A stretch of DNA of 64,000 nucleotides from Parus major. Lineage: Eukaryota > Chordata > Aves > Passeriformes > Paridae. Of this stretch, positions 36,830-48,654 are shown in pieces. The notes beneath the pieces are model-generated. The model was not told the origin of the DNA, did no database searches, and worked only from the letters and a program-made list of their open reading frames with translations. Position numbers and translations under genes: made by a program. Every line of letters starts with the position of its first letter. The first letter of the stretch is position 1. The stretch covers positions 52,234,269 to 52,298,268 of the forward strand of contig NC_031774.1 in the NCBI RefSeq assembly GCF_001522545.3, written 5' to 3'.

Positions 36830-38590
36830 GTGCCAACTGTAATGGCCCTTAGAAACACGAATTTCTCTCCTGGAAGTCTTAGCAACAGCAGAGTTAGCTT
36901 GGACTAAAAAGTAGGTAAAGGGAGAAGGCAAGGAGTGAAACAGAGTTTAATATCAAATTAAATTAAATTCCAAAACTGCTTTTAAAGCAGCATTACCACC
37001 TTCTTTGGGTTTTCAATGTCCACAGTAGTTACTGTTTTCCTACGTGTTTCACCTCTTGAAAATTATCCCATCCGTCTTTTTTTCCTTTTTTAATTGCACC
37101 CTTTTGCTGAAAAAAATTGAACATGTGGCACTGGCTGTAGTTGGAGGCTCCAAGTAGAGAAGAACATGTGAAAAAATACATATTATTTCAGGATTTGTGA
37201 TTTTTCAAGTCAGTCTCATCACTTCTAGCCCTCTGCAGCTGGCAGCACAATAAACAAACCAGAGTCTTTACTGTCATTCTTGTGTTCTGTAAAAGTTCCA
37301 TGACTCTCCAAAGAACCTGTGGCAGAAAAATGCACAAAAACACAAAACAAGGTAAATTAACAAGATGGCATCAGCCTCCTCCAGTGGTCTGGGTTACTTT
37401 GGGGTGGAGATTATTAACACAGGCCAGCTCCAGCCATAGGCAACAAAGTGATTTACACAGGTGGGCATTATCGTCCTCGCACTTAAAGGGACCAGAAGCC
37501 AAGTGTTTTACCCCTAGGGTGTGGTTTATCCTTGGAAAACTAAGTAGTAGGACATTACCATTCCATGTAAAACATACACATACATGGAAGGATATGACAC
37601 ATTGAGGACTTCTGACTGTGGGTGGTCAAGAAATATTGCTGGAATAAAGAAATTTCCTGTTGTGCATTAGTCCTTGTACTTTAAATTACAGAAAACAAGC
37701 CATTTGAAAGAAATTTCCATGTAAACCGCTTGCTTGTTTCCTCCCACTCATGCCTTCTTCCAGCTCCTCACCCTGCAGCTCAAACACGTCTTGTTTGTTT
37801 CAGTTCATCTCATGGGGAAAACAACAGTCTGAGTGTAACTGAGGCTGGACTCCACATCTGCAGCAGGAACCACTGATGTATGTGATGGCAACACACCTGC
37901 ACCACTAACAGCCATGCTGGAGCTGCAGCAAACAGTGAATGAGTCCACAAACAAACTGAAATACAATAAAAATTTCTGAATGAGGCTGTGAGAAAACTCA
38001 AGTGCATCAAAGGGGATGCACTAAAACTGAATGAAGGGACTTCTGAGGAGAGTAGCTAGTGAGGAAAGATTATCGAAAGTGCTTGTTATTTAAGAATGTT
38101 ATTAATACAAGGGAACTCCTGCCATCCTTGGAGGTACTCTGCCTCTCTCTTTCATTATGGAAATGCTTCCCTCAGGCCCCATCTGCCTGGTTTTCTGCTG
38201 CAGATGAAGGTGACCCAGAGGGAATTCGTTACCACACATCTCCTACAGCAAAGCAAGCCTTGCTGCAAATCAGGAGGCACAGCCTGGCGAGCGCTGCCTG
38301 AGGAGGCTCTGACGAGCACACGGCTGACAGGACACCACCGTCAAAAAGATTCCCATGTGACAGTTTGTGCTTCCTCCTCATGCAGCTGGACGTCTTGGCA
38401 GCAGGCAGGGAGTTTGGGAGAGTGATATGACTCATGTAGGGCTTTTTCTGGGAACATGCTCCAACAGGACACAAATTATAGTGTATGCTTGGGTCGGGTA
38501 TTGTCCTGGATGCAGGCAAGACGTGAGAGTTGTACACAAAGGAGATGTTCCTGCCAGAGAAATCAGGCAAAATACGGCAGGTCCCAGTAA
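36830..38590. other. Unassigned non-coding DNA
   Basis: Contains a short (AAATT)n run at about 36953-36968. No feature recognised otherwise. Confidence 0.5.
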
Positions 38591-38594
38591 GGGA

Positions 38595-38612
38595 ATATAT
38601 ATATATATATAT
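38595..38612. repeat. (AT)9 microsatellite
   Basis: Perfect alternating AT, seen directly. Confidence 0.95.
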
Positions 38613-38805
38613 TTATCTCTCCTCTTCCATTACTCCTCTAGAAGCATTCACAGATTAACCAAGCAGTGCAGCTGGGAGTACTAAAGCAAGCTTCACTAGC
38701 CAGCGTTAGCAGAAAAAAATGGGGCATAAAATGTGAAGTATTTCATTAAAGGCCAACAAGAAGTCATAAACAGACCTCCTGCCTGTTTTTCAGTACTCAT
38801 GACAG

Positions 38806-38821
38806 AAAAAAAAAAAAAAAA
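38806..38821. repeat. Poly-A tract (16)
   Basis: Sixteen consecutive A. No retroposed gene or SINE body is recognisable immediately upstream, so I do not call it a retroposon tail. Confidence 0.9.
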
Positions 38822-39970
38822 GCAAGCCAAACCCCAAACAAACAGTGGAGGTAGGCTTTGCCAGCTTTAAAGAGAAAGCTAAAATACATAGGGACAGATT
38901 TGGCAGTAATAGAATTCCCAGGTGAGGCAGAGGAGTGAGACCCTCAGCCTATAAGTAAAGCCAGGACCCACATGACAATCAGATTTCAAATACATGGCAC
39001 CTTTTAAATATGTAAGTAAATTAGACAGAATTAATAATCTCATGGTTTATGTGTGTCACGAATCAGGGAGATGAGAGGTGGGTAGCTGTATCTCAAGCAT
39101 TGACTTCATCATGAAGGACCAGGATTTTCTGGCAACCTCTATTCCAGGTACAGTTTAGTTGGGTCAGACAAGCAGTTGAAGTGAGGTTCTTGCTAAAAGT
39201 CTCAGTCTCATAGGAACTGTTGGCCGTGTTACACACCCATATGACTCTCAGCTTGTTCACAATAAAAAGAAACACAGATAGGCTCTCATAGCTTAGACCA
39301 ACAGAATTTTTGAGGGCCTATCACCCTGAAGGTTGTAGTGCCAGTCCAGCAGCTGACATATTAGCACTAGTTCTTGGAGCTCCAGGTGGGATGGCTGGAC
39401 ATACACCAAGGAGATGCTCAGTGGCTCTGGGGAACTTTGCCCTAATAAGCCCTGTGGTTCCTCTGCTGCTGCTGTGAGAGGGCGAGGGCCTGGCAGAGGA
39501 GACATGGCATGAGCCAGAAAATTGCCAGGAGTATTCCCAGCAGAGGATGAGCTCAGCACCTTTTCCAGCAGGATGTGGAGCAAACATCAGTTCAGGAGAG
39601 GTTTGGGAAGGAGATTCCCTCCTCCCTAAGGCATGCCTGCTCTAAGCTATGGAACACCACACCCTTGGAAAGATTACCAAGGGAGGGCCATTGCCTCCTC
39701 TTCCATGTGCAAATGGTTAGACACATGCAGTAGTTAGTTTTTTCACATATCCATGGAGATGACTCCCTGTCTTTCTGGAAATTTTCCATCTTTACTAAGC
39801 CCCAGCAGCAGCTGAGGGGTGCAGCCTTGTGGGGCACATACGGGAGCAGGGGGAGTAGGGAGAGGACCAGCAGCATTTGAAGGAGCAGGGCATGGGCTGG
39901 AGACTCCACCTCACCAGTGGGACAGGCAGCCTGGAGAAATGGGATTTCAAGGGTTGTTTTCTGCAGCCTG

Positions 39971-39996
39971 GGTTATAAACCTCAAGGTTTATAACC
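39971..39996. repeat. Perfect 12-bp-arm palindrome
   Basis: GGTTATAAACCT is followed by a two-base spacer and its exact inverse AGGTTTATAACC; a G-T wobble pair extends each side. It could form a cruciform in DNA or a hairpin in RNA. No element boundary, integrase target or RNA family is recognised around it. Confidence 0.9.
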
Positions 39997-40775
39997 TGTT
40001 ACGGGGTGAAATTGTGGTGCTTTGTGTGTCTCCTGACAGCTTCATATGGACTTTCTCCAGCTTCTTGAATTTCTAACCTAGTTCTTGCTTAAAAACCTTG
40101 ATTTCAGTGTGAGACCTGGTCTGTGGTGTGGGCCACATGAAGAGCAATGGCAGAAACTTGTGTTTTCTGGTGAGATGACATTTGTGTGTCCCTGGTTGGA
40201 AAGAGATGTTCAGGAGGCTGTGCATATCACTCACCTCCCTCAGCTGTGGCATGCTCAGAGCGAAAACATGGGCAGACTCACATACCCAAACCATACTTTT
40301 TGGAGTATGAGTGGTCCTCAAATACCTCATTAAAAAGAGACTTATCTCAAGCCTCAACACAGGCTTTAAAGCACTGAATCCTAATCCTTGCTGTAGTATG
40401 GCAACTTGACGCAGTGTTTACAAACACTTGCAGGCATAGCATGATAAAACAAATGCCACCAGTCCTCCAGGAAAATGCACGGTTTATTTTCTACTTCACA
40501 CACAAATATTTGTGCTGTTCTGTCTTTGAGAGCTGCTGAGTGAGAGCAGTGGAGCAGCCTCTGCAGCCTGCTGAGCCAGGAGCTCTGCCTGTACACAGCT
40601 CCTCAGCCCCATATGGACACAGAGATAATGTGAGTGGTCAAACTGGGACCCAGCCTGGCTCCCACAGTGGCAAATAATCCTGTAAAAATTCATTTTGTAC
40701 AGGCTGTTATCTTTATGAATGGGAGGAAAGTTATATTTATAGTAGGCAAAACCCTATAGGAACTTTGGAACTTCC

Positions 40776-40789
40776 TTTTTTTTTTTTTT
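40776..40789. repeat. Poly-T tract (14)
   Basis: Fourteen consecutive T, seen directly. Confidence 0.9.
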
Positions 40790-43126
40790 GGCTAAGAAAT
40801 AATAAGATAGTGTTTATAGTTCATCCAGGCAGAATTAGTGGCAGATATATGAGGGAAATTTGATGAAAAGCTTGTAAGCTTCTAAGTCTATGTAAAACTA
40901 TGAAAATTTCGCCAAATTGTCCAATCCATCCTATCCTTCTCCCACCTCCACTGCTGCCCTCAGTGTTGGTCAAAGGCTGCCCAGGCAGAGGGGCAGTGGG
41001 GAGGATGCCCAGTCCCTCTGCCCCCCGTGGGGATAAAACCAGCAAAGGAGCTTTTTGTTCCTTCTCCCACCCTCCCAGCACTGAAGCAGGTCATAGAGGA
41101 TTACTGGGAAAGACAGATCCCACAAGCCATCAAACCACCAGCTGGAAAAAGTGCAGATAAATGCAAACATGGTTTCCTTCCTGTCCACAGCACTGGTAAG
41201 GGGTTTTTCACCACAAGAGGATGGGATAGGATATAAATACATTTACAGCTTAGAGGAATTTGCTTCACCTCTGCTGCTGCAAGCCTCTCTGCAGGCTCCT
41301 GTTTTAGGGAGATTATTTCTCCTAGGTCCCAAAAAGGGAGGTTGCCCTTGCCAATGTAGGATTTATGTGAGGATGTGACTGTAGCGAGAGGTCAGCTTTG
41401 GGGCAGCCTGGCATCCTCACCCCAAAAAAGCATCAGGGGAGAGCAGGCAGCAGCACACCAGCACTAAACAGCACAGTGGGGTTGAAGCAGGCCAATCCAG
41501 CATCCACAGGGAGAAATGGGATGCAGGGAGGACTCAGCTTTCTCAGTCTGGGGCAGCTCACAAAGCTTCTTTGGTTTCGTGCAGACAAGAACTTGGCCTC
41601 TATTTCTCCCCTAAAGCATGTTTCCACTCGTCATCACTTCTGTGTCCATGCTCCATTTGCTTGGACCAATGTCATGAACCCTGTCTGAGTGGTAACCACT
41701 CACATTTACTGACCAGGGCAGGCTCACATGGGGAGGGGATGAATCCCTGCAGATCTCAGCTGCTCATTATGCACTTTGGTTCCCTTCCCCAGATAGACTC
41801 AGGCAGCTCATCCTTCCATCTGGGCACTGCTGGGAGGATTAGTTAGCATACATGACATGGTTACCTGAGATAGCCCAGGACTGGATCCAGTGGCTGAGGA
41901 GCTCCCTCTGTTCCTAATGCTTGCACAGATTTTTAAGCCAGAAGCACTAAGCACTGCACGTAAATGTGCAGCAAACTGTTTGCTGAGGGCCAGATGCTTA
42001 CAGCAAACAGGGATGCAGCTGGGGAATGCTGTCAATGGATACAATGAGCAGTTGAGAGAAAGGGGTTGGAGTCAGTCTGTTAGCAGGAATGACATTACAC
42101 GTAGAGCTCTGATTTATTGTAGAAGGTGCATGTGGTGGGATTTGCACCCCAGGCTCCCTCTGCAGCTGTGGTTGCAGCACCCTGGAATGCTGCAGCTCAA
42201 TGCACCAGCATTTGACCTGCTGTCTCACCTCCAGGGACCTTCCCCAGGCTACCCACACCTTGCCACCATCTCGGTGACATTGCCACAGGCAATGAACCAC
42301 AGGGCCCCTCTGAGGGCAGGCAGGAGAAAAGGGGAGATGTCAAGGACAGTGGCAAGAGAAAGGGGGTGCCTGAGGGCTGTGGCAGACTTGCACCCCAGCA
42401 CCAGCCCTAGTCAGAGACTGCTTCCCATAAAGCATGGGTTACATTAGTCAGACACTGGTGACATTTATTTCTTTTCCTGCCTGAGCTGTGTGTAAGTGCC
42501 TGCCCATATGTTGGCTCGCTGGAAGCTCTGGACACCCGGGGTACGCTGTGCCTGTGGTCAGATGGCGAGTGGCTTCAGCCCTGTGGGGAGCTGGCTCAGA
42601 GCTGCATCCTCAGGTGCTGGCTCTGCTTTCCCTTCTCCCTTGTCACCAGCTTTCACCACAAGCCAGCCCTGACTGTGGCATTATGCCCTAGCAAGTGTTG
42701 CTGGGGGACCCTACTACAGCTTCCAGACCTGGCAGTAGTCACATATTGGCCTCTTTGGGATGCTTAAAATGAGCAGAGCAGCCTGGCCTGTTTTACAGAG
42801 AGCTGCTGCTCTGAGTCCCAGTCCTGCTCTCATGCTTAACTGGGAATTTGCCTTGGTCCTGTGATTGCCTCGTTTCTATTTCCCTGCTGTGTTCCCAGCA
42901 TCCCTGCCTGAAGATGTAAATATCTGTAAAAAGCAATCCCTGTGCAAGCACCATCTCCACCGTGTCCCACAACTCGGAATAATGCTGAACATGGGACTGC
43001 TTTGTGGTCACTATCCAGCTGTGACTTTAAGGGGCTGAGAGGGACGCCATGCTAAAGGTCTTCCCACTCGCTTCCCGGGAAGAAAGGAAAGAGAAAAGAG
43101 AACAACTAGTCCTGATTAAAAGCCGC

Positions 43127-43163
43127 TTTTTTTTTTTTGCTTTTTTTTTTTGCTTTTTTTTTT
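43127..43163. repeat. T12-GC-T11-GC-T10 tract
   Basis: Three T runs of falling length are separated by identical GC dinucleotides, seen directly. This is a periodic low-complexity array (about 13, then 12 bp), probably from slippage duplication of a (T)nGC unit. Confidence 0.95.
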
Positions 43164-43164
43164 C

Positions 43165-43460
43165 CCAAAGCGGTCTCCGCATGCAAAGATTTGGTTCAAG
43201 GAGCATTAAAATCACTGCTGTCAGTTGAGAAAAAAAGGGCTGAAGGGAATCTGGGCCATTGGCATTGTGCAAGGGTTGCTATGGCAATCCCGCAGAAAGG
43301 CAGCTTAATAGGCTTTCTTCCCAGGAAACTCAAAACTGCAGCTCACAGGCTGCAAAGCAGCGCGTGCAAAAATATTTTCATGAATAGCATCTCTGTGGAA
43401 AATTTTGTTGGCTGTTTACACCCTCCCTTCGGAAGCAGGGCGGTGAGGAAGGTGGTGGAA
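43165..43460. promoter_or_regulatory. Candidate regulatory element with RFX X-box
   Basis: Downstream of the T-rich array lie an octamer-like GCATGCAAAG (43179-43188), CATTAAAATCACTGCTGTCAG near 43204-43224 (MEIS-like end), a C/EBP-like ATTGTGCAAG (43264-43273) and a near-palindromic X-box (43275-43288). Further on are AAAATATTTTCATGAATA (about 43369-43386) and CpGs at 43376 and 43430-43442. The open frame across it has no domain. The site grouping is seen; enhancer or promoter role is inferred. Confidence 0.35.
43275..43288. promoter_or_regulatory. Predicted RFX-family X-box
   Basis: GTTGCTATGGCAAT differs by two bases from the symmetrical RFX consensus GTTGCCATGGCAAC. RFX sites drive ciliary and some developmental genes. 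Occupancy cannot be judged from sequence. Confidence 0.5.
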
Positions 43461-43464
43461 GATC

Positions 43465-46400
43465 ACCTAGTGGTGGCTGGTGACATGAGGAGGGGACAGG
43501 GACACTGTGATGCTCAGGGAGTGGGGAATCTCCCTGCACAGCACAGGCGTTGTGAGCGACTTAAAAACACAGACGATGGCGATTCGCCCTGGCACACCGA
43601 GAGATGCTTTAGTAAACAGGCAGGACCAACAAGCTGCCTGCCCTGAATTCTGTCTCCATTCACTGTTATTCCCAATGCAAAGTTTCGCTGCCTCTCCGCT
43701 CTCCCCTGTAATATTTATCATATTAAAAAAATAATGGCATCAGCTGAAATATTCATGAATGCTGGCTGAACACCCTGCTTTTTTCAGAGGAAGCTTCAGA
43801 GAATTCCAGTGATTCAGGGCTTACCTGAAAAGCCCTTAACTATTGTGGATTAGGGAAACATATTTTATCTTAATGGAAAGAAAGAAAGACTGGGGATTAA
43901 AACATGAGACTGTGAGAGAGGCTATCTCTGGCTCTGGCAGACCTGCATCTCATGACGTCTGGCGTGTCACATAAATCCCTCCGTGCTTCTGTCCCTCCCT
44001 ACCACCTGCAAGCTGGTAATATTACAAGCAGTTATTTACTTTTCTGGGTACTACAAGATTTCATTATTTTGGTGTTCTTGACTGCATGTTATATAATATA
44101 TATTTTAACATAAAGAAATTACAATCAAATATGTATGTGTCCATCTTGCTGCGAAAAATATAAACACCTCACCAGCTTGGCATATGGCAAGGAAGATTTT
44201 CCCTTTTCTTTGGCAGTAAAACTTTGGAGCAAAGAGAGCTGAGTATCTCTTTGCTAAAGCCAGGAAATTCCACGTTATCACAATGTGTAGCAGAGAGCGA
44301 ACCCACAAATCTTAAAAGGTCATGAGTTAGATTTAAGCTACTGTGCTTTTTGCTGTAGCTCTATTTTCCATTTCATCTGCAATTCCAGTGTGGATCTCTC
44401 TCAAGGTGCCAATAATGAGTGCGTTAGCTGAATAAAAAACTGCACTTACTATAAAAGACAGATGTGTGGCCAGGAGAATAAAAAAAACAAAAAAAAACCA
44501 ACAAAAAACCAGAATTACACTATATTTGAAAATCAGAAGAAACCATAGAAAAAATTTACTTGGGATGAGTCAGGGTAGGAAAACAATAGATAAGGGTCTG
44601 AATGCTTTCCTCCCCACTGAGTTTGCAGCCGTCTGGCAGAATTATGCCATTTTCCCGTGTTATGTAAAGGGATTACTGCCCTCGCAACATTAAGAGGAGA
44701 GTCTGAGCTCCTAATTTTTAGATTCAAAGTCAGGCTCACGTAATAAAACAGAAATCAGAAAAGAGTGAAGACTTTGGAATCTGTAACTTTTTTTTGTGGG
44801 CTCACCTCAGTTACAGGGAAGTTTAACAACTAATTACAAAGAAGGGGGGGAAATGGTATGCATGGCCTTTGACTTCTCTCTGTTAACAGAGACAGATGTA
44901 GGAAACCCAAAACAAGCTATTGCACCCCCTTCCTCTGTCACTGGCAGACTGTGATGCCAAAAATGTAACAGCACATTAATTTATGATTGTTAGGGAAAAT
45001 TATGTCCAGAGGAGCGAAGCAATGCCTCAAGGTCCCACAGCCTGTGAAGATTTCTTGAACTTCTCTCTTATTGTGATTATATAACTTTAATTAGATTATG
45101 TATTGCTAAAAATTCAGAACTTGGTCTATTCTTTAACCTATGAGGTAACGAAAAGATAGTATGGAGGTAGAGCTGCAGCTGCTTCATTGTACCCAGGTGT
45201 ACAGTGGGAAAACTCCTACAAGCTTGTTATCTCTGCTCTTTTTAGTGAACAGGACAGTGCCCTCTGTTTATCTTTCAAGCCCTTCCAGGTATTTAAGGCA
45301 CAAAAGGTATGGGCTGATCGATTTTTCAGGAGCCAGGCAACACATGAATAATTTTAGCAATGTCTTCATCCTTGGAGCCAAAGCTGGAGGAGAGATTATA
45401 GACCTTCAGGGACCTTGAGCAGGTCTCTAAATTGAAAGCTACAGTGAATCCAATTGAAAAAAAAATAAATGCAATTTACATGTGATTACAACTCATCTGC
45501 ATAAAATGAAGTTGTTTCACTGCTATTTTCAGCAAGCTGAAGCTTCAACAAGTCATTTTCTTCACACTTTCAAAATTACTTATTTGCATTTCTCATTTTC
45601 TCACCTTTGTTTCCCTGAAGCCCTGAATGTCAGAGGATCAAAGGATTATCTGGGTTACCGGCTATGGGGCTGCCTGAAGCCCACACTGGGACCTTGCATC
45701 CCTGAGCCTCCAAGAGGGGCTGTGTTTGGAGCTGAAACCCCACTGCATTATCTGAATAACCGGGGCTTCCCTGCATTCAGAAAACCTATTCTTACTGCAG
45801 CTACAAGCACTTAATCCACTCAGTTTTGCTCCCTGAAGATTCAACCAAAGTTTATCCAGTGCTGGCTTGTCTGAAGGCATTCAGAAATTGCCACAAAACC
45901 TCCTTTGGAGCAGCAGCTAAAGCTGCCGGATGATTACAATGGATGAGCTCATGCTTCTCCCTGTAACAAGCACGGCTTTGTTCACAGCTCTGGGGATGGG
46001 AGCCATGAATGGCAGGGAATACACTAAATATCAGGGTCAGATGACGCAGGAGTAAGGAATTAAATTGTTTTCTGTGGTGAGTAGGTCAGAAAAGTTAAAA
46101 AATATGTTTTACAAATATGCTGGGCAGAAGGGGAGAATATTGTGCAAAAACCGTTCAGCCCTGCTGTCTTCTGCGTGTGAGTAGTATTTGCCATCTGCTA
46201 CAGAGCCTGATCTCTCTCCCATTGATGCCAGTTACAAAATCCTGGCTTCAAGCAGCAGAGCAGCGATTTTATAGTCTGCAGTGCTGTTCTGCAGTGCTAA
46301 CCACGAGTTCTTTCATTTCACCCTTCAATTGCTGTCACTACAATTTTTCCTGTAGAACCACTAATGTAGAACCAGCACACTAATAATAAACTACTGATGG

Positions 46401-48475
46401 TATATCGAAGTTAAAAATGCTCTACTGATAAAAAAAATTATCAAGTAACAAACCAGGAAGGCATTTGAAATACTATGTTTTTATCTAGGTATGTAATTCT
46501 AGAAAAAAAAAGGTCTCAAGTGAAATTCTTCCCAGGTGAAACCTCATGCAGAACAATAGCAGAGACTGCAAATACCGTTAAATGGCTGAAAAGGTTAAGA
46601 AAGGATTTATGTAAAAAAAAACCAAACAACTGGAGATCATTAATTCAGGTTCCTATTTTGAGATCAGCTCAATGATAGGAGATTAAGACAAAGACAGGCA
46701 CAAACTCAGAACAGATGCAAGATATGCTAGTTTACTGCAGGAGAACAAATACTGGAATTATTCTACTTTGGCAAAAAATATTAAGCCTCATAATAAATAT
46801 TTAGATAAAGAAACATTAGGAAAATATGTAGTTTCTGTACTTCTCTTCTTGGACTCTTGTGTACTAAAACAATGCAGTAGCCGGATGATTAATTTTGCAG
46901 GAATAAAGAAAGGGAGTTAACCTGAAATGAATCACAGCTCGTGAAGTTTATGTCATACTCTTCAATTGAAGGAATTTCCTCCATCCCAGGAAGTGGGAGT
47001 GAGTGACATCTCTGCTGAACAGCATGCTCAGAGTGCCACCTGATGGCTAAGCCCTGCTTTTTCCTCATCCAGCTGCCTCCAAAATGTAATGGGACCATCA
47101 GACCAGGGGAGCCCATCCCTGGGCTCATCACTGTTTTCTTAAGTAACAAGCTAAGTATTCTGCTTAATTTGCAAATGCTCCTTTGCTCTGGAAGCTGTAG
47201 CCTCGGTGTTACATTCCCACCAGTCTGATAAAGTAGACTGGTCCCCTTTGGATCTTCAGTGGGTGCATTTGGGGCACACACTGTGGCACCCAGAGGGGCT
47301 CAGTGGGCCAGGGATTCAACTGAGGTGGGGGACACCCACCAGCCAGGGAGGATGGGCCTGGGAGATCATTCACAGCTCCAGGTCACCTCCAGACAGGAAG
47401 GAGACAGCTCCAATCTTCAAAGAACCGGAGGCCTATGGATTTCAAAAGATACCTCAAAATCCACATATGTGGATTGAATAGAGAAACCTTCAGTTAAAAC
47501 CTCATTCTGCCTTCTAAAATTCCCCCAGATTTGCAGTTGAGGAGGACTTCCTCTGGAGGCATATGCTGGGTGAGCCAGGTCACATCTACTGAGCTCCAGC
47601 CTGGATCTGATTCCTTCCTATTGACACCGGAGAGAAAACATGAGATTCTTGCCTGACCTCTACCAAGTCAGCAACAGCAGCCTCTTTCTTCCTTCAGCAC
47701 TCCATATAGAAGTGAGATCTTGTCCTTGAATGCCTGGTGGAAACAGGGCCATGCTCCTACCTTCCCTTGCACTCATCTGTAGGTTTTGACAGAGGGAAGG
47801 AGAGCATTTGCTCTTCCCACTGAGGACAGCAGGTATTAACTTGCTTTCTGTGAAGGGAATGTCCAGGTCCTCTTCCAGAGAGAGGCACAACTCCAACTGA
47901 CTTTTATTAAAAATTATCTCATTCTGTTTGATAACTGGTTTTAATTCAGAATGCCACCTGCATGGGCTAGCACCTTTTAAGTCATAGTGCAGCCTGAGGT
48001 TTGACTTTAGACCAGAACAGCTGCAGAAGCTGCTGCCAGAATACAAAATAAGAATGATTGAAATATTGTTTTGTGTTCCTATGTATCTCTGGTTCTCGGG
48101 AGAAACTGCAGGCAAAGCTTATACAGAGTAAGCCATGGTTTTATCTTTCCCAGAAGGAAGCAAGAAAGAAGCTCATCATTGTTTTTAAAATAACTATATT
48201 TAGTCTCTAAAACAGCGTCTCACACTCCTCTCCTAGGGCATGATCAGATAAGGTTTCAAAATAAGCTTTCATTATGCTACTGTTTGCAGGAAACCCACAT
48301 CAAGCACAATCTTATTTTATTTTAATCTTTGGGGGGTAAAACACAAATCTCTCTAAAATCTCATACTCTTTACAGAAAAACAGAAGAGCAGCATTCTTTA
48401 TAACAGATGAAGATATCGATCCAAGCTGAGATATAAGAAAAGAATATTTCACTATGACAATAGTGGGACAATAGA
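43465..48475. other. Unassigned non-coding DNA
   Basis: An A-rich patch lies at 44478-44508 and AT-rich patches around 44080-44110 and 46420-46640. The sequence at 44200-44450 has a motif-rich look (GCCAATAATGAGTGCGTTAGC near 44407-44427) but is too weak to call. No exon or RNA gene recognised. Confidence 0.5.
44478..44508. repeat. A-rich tract with C interruptions
   Basis: About 30 bp of A-runs broken by single C or CC. Low complexity, seen directly. Confidence 0.85.
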
Positions 48476-48479
48476 TCAG

Positions 48480-48650
48480 AGGAGTGGGAACTGGTGGGCT
48501 CCTCATCCCTGGAGAAAATTCAAGTGGAAAATGCCTTCAGCACCTTGATCTAAGTTCAGTCAGGCCTGTTTTGGGCAAGAGGCTGGGGGAGATGACCTCC
48601 AGGGGTCCCTTGCAGCTTAGATCATGCCCTATTTCTATGATGCAGACAAG
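48480..48650 (+). mobile_element. CR1 3'-end fragment
   Basis: The final ~165 bp of a CR1 copy are recognisable in order: 'GTGGGAACTGGTGGGCTCC', 'CCCTGGAGAAAATTCAAG', 'CACCTTGATCTA', 'GAGATGACCTCCAGGGGTCCC' (written here in shorter pieces in the sequence: ATGACCTCCAG then GGGTCCC), and 'CTATTTCTATGATGC'. These match the conserved end GATGACCTCCAGAGGTCCCTTCCAACC...ATTCTATGAT. It is severely 5'-truncated and moderately diverged, with no coding part. This is how most CR1 insertions look. Confidence 0.8.
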
Positions 48651-48654
48651 GAGA

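Larger units (their letters stand above)
38830..43020. other. Unassigned non-coding DNA
   Basis: Holds the hairpin at 39971-39996 and a T14 run at 40776-40789. The longest open frame (plus, 41890-42447, 185 codons) shows no domain. Confidence 0.5.

Noticed and set aside
38806..38821. Poly-A run as a retroposon tail
   Set aside because: No SINE or processed-gene body upstream and no target-site duplication visible.
41890..42447. 185-codon plus-strand open frame
   Set aside because: Composition-like peptide with no recognisable family; the opposite strand is also open over half of it.
43137..43646. 169-codon plus-strand open frame starting in the T-rich array
   Set aside because: The beginning is translated low-complexity sequence. 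The rest has no domain, and motif content suggests regulatory DNA instead.
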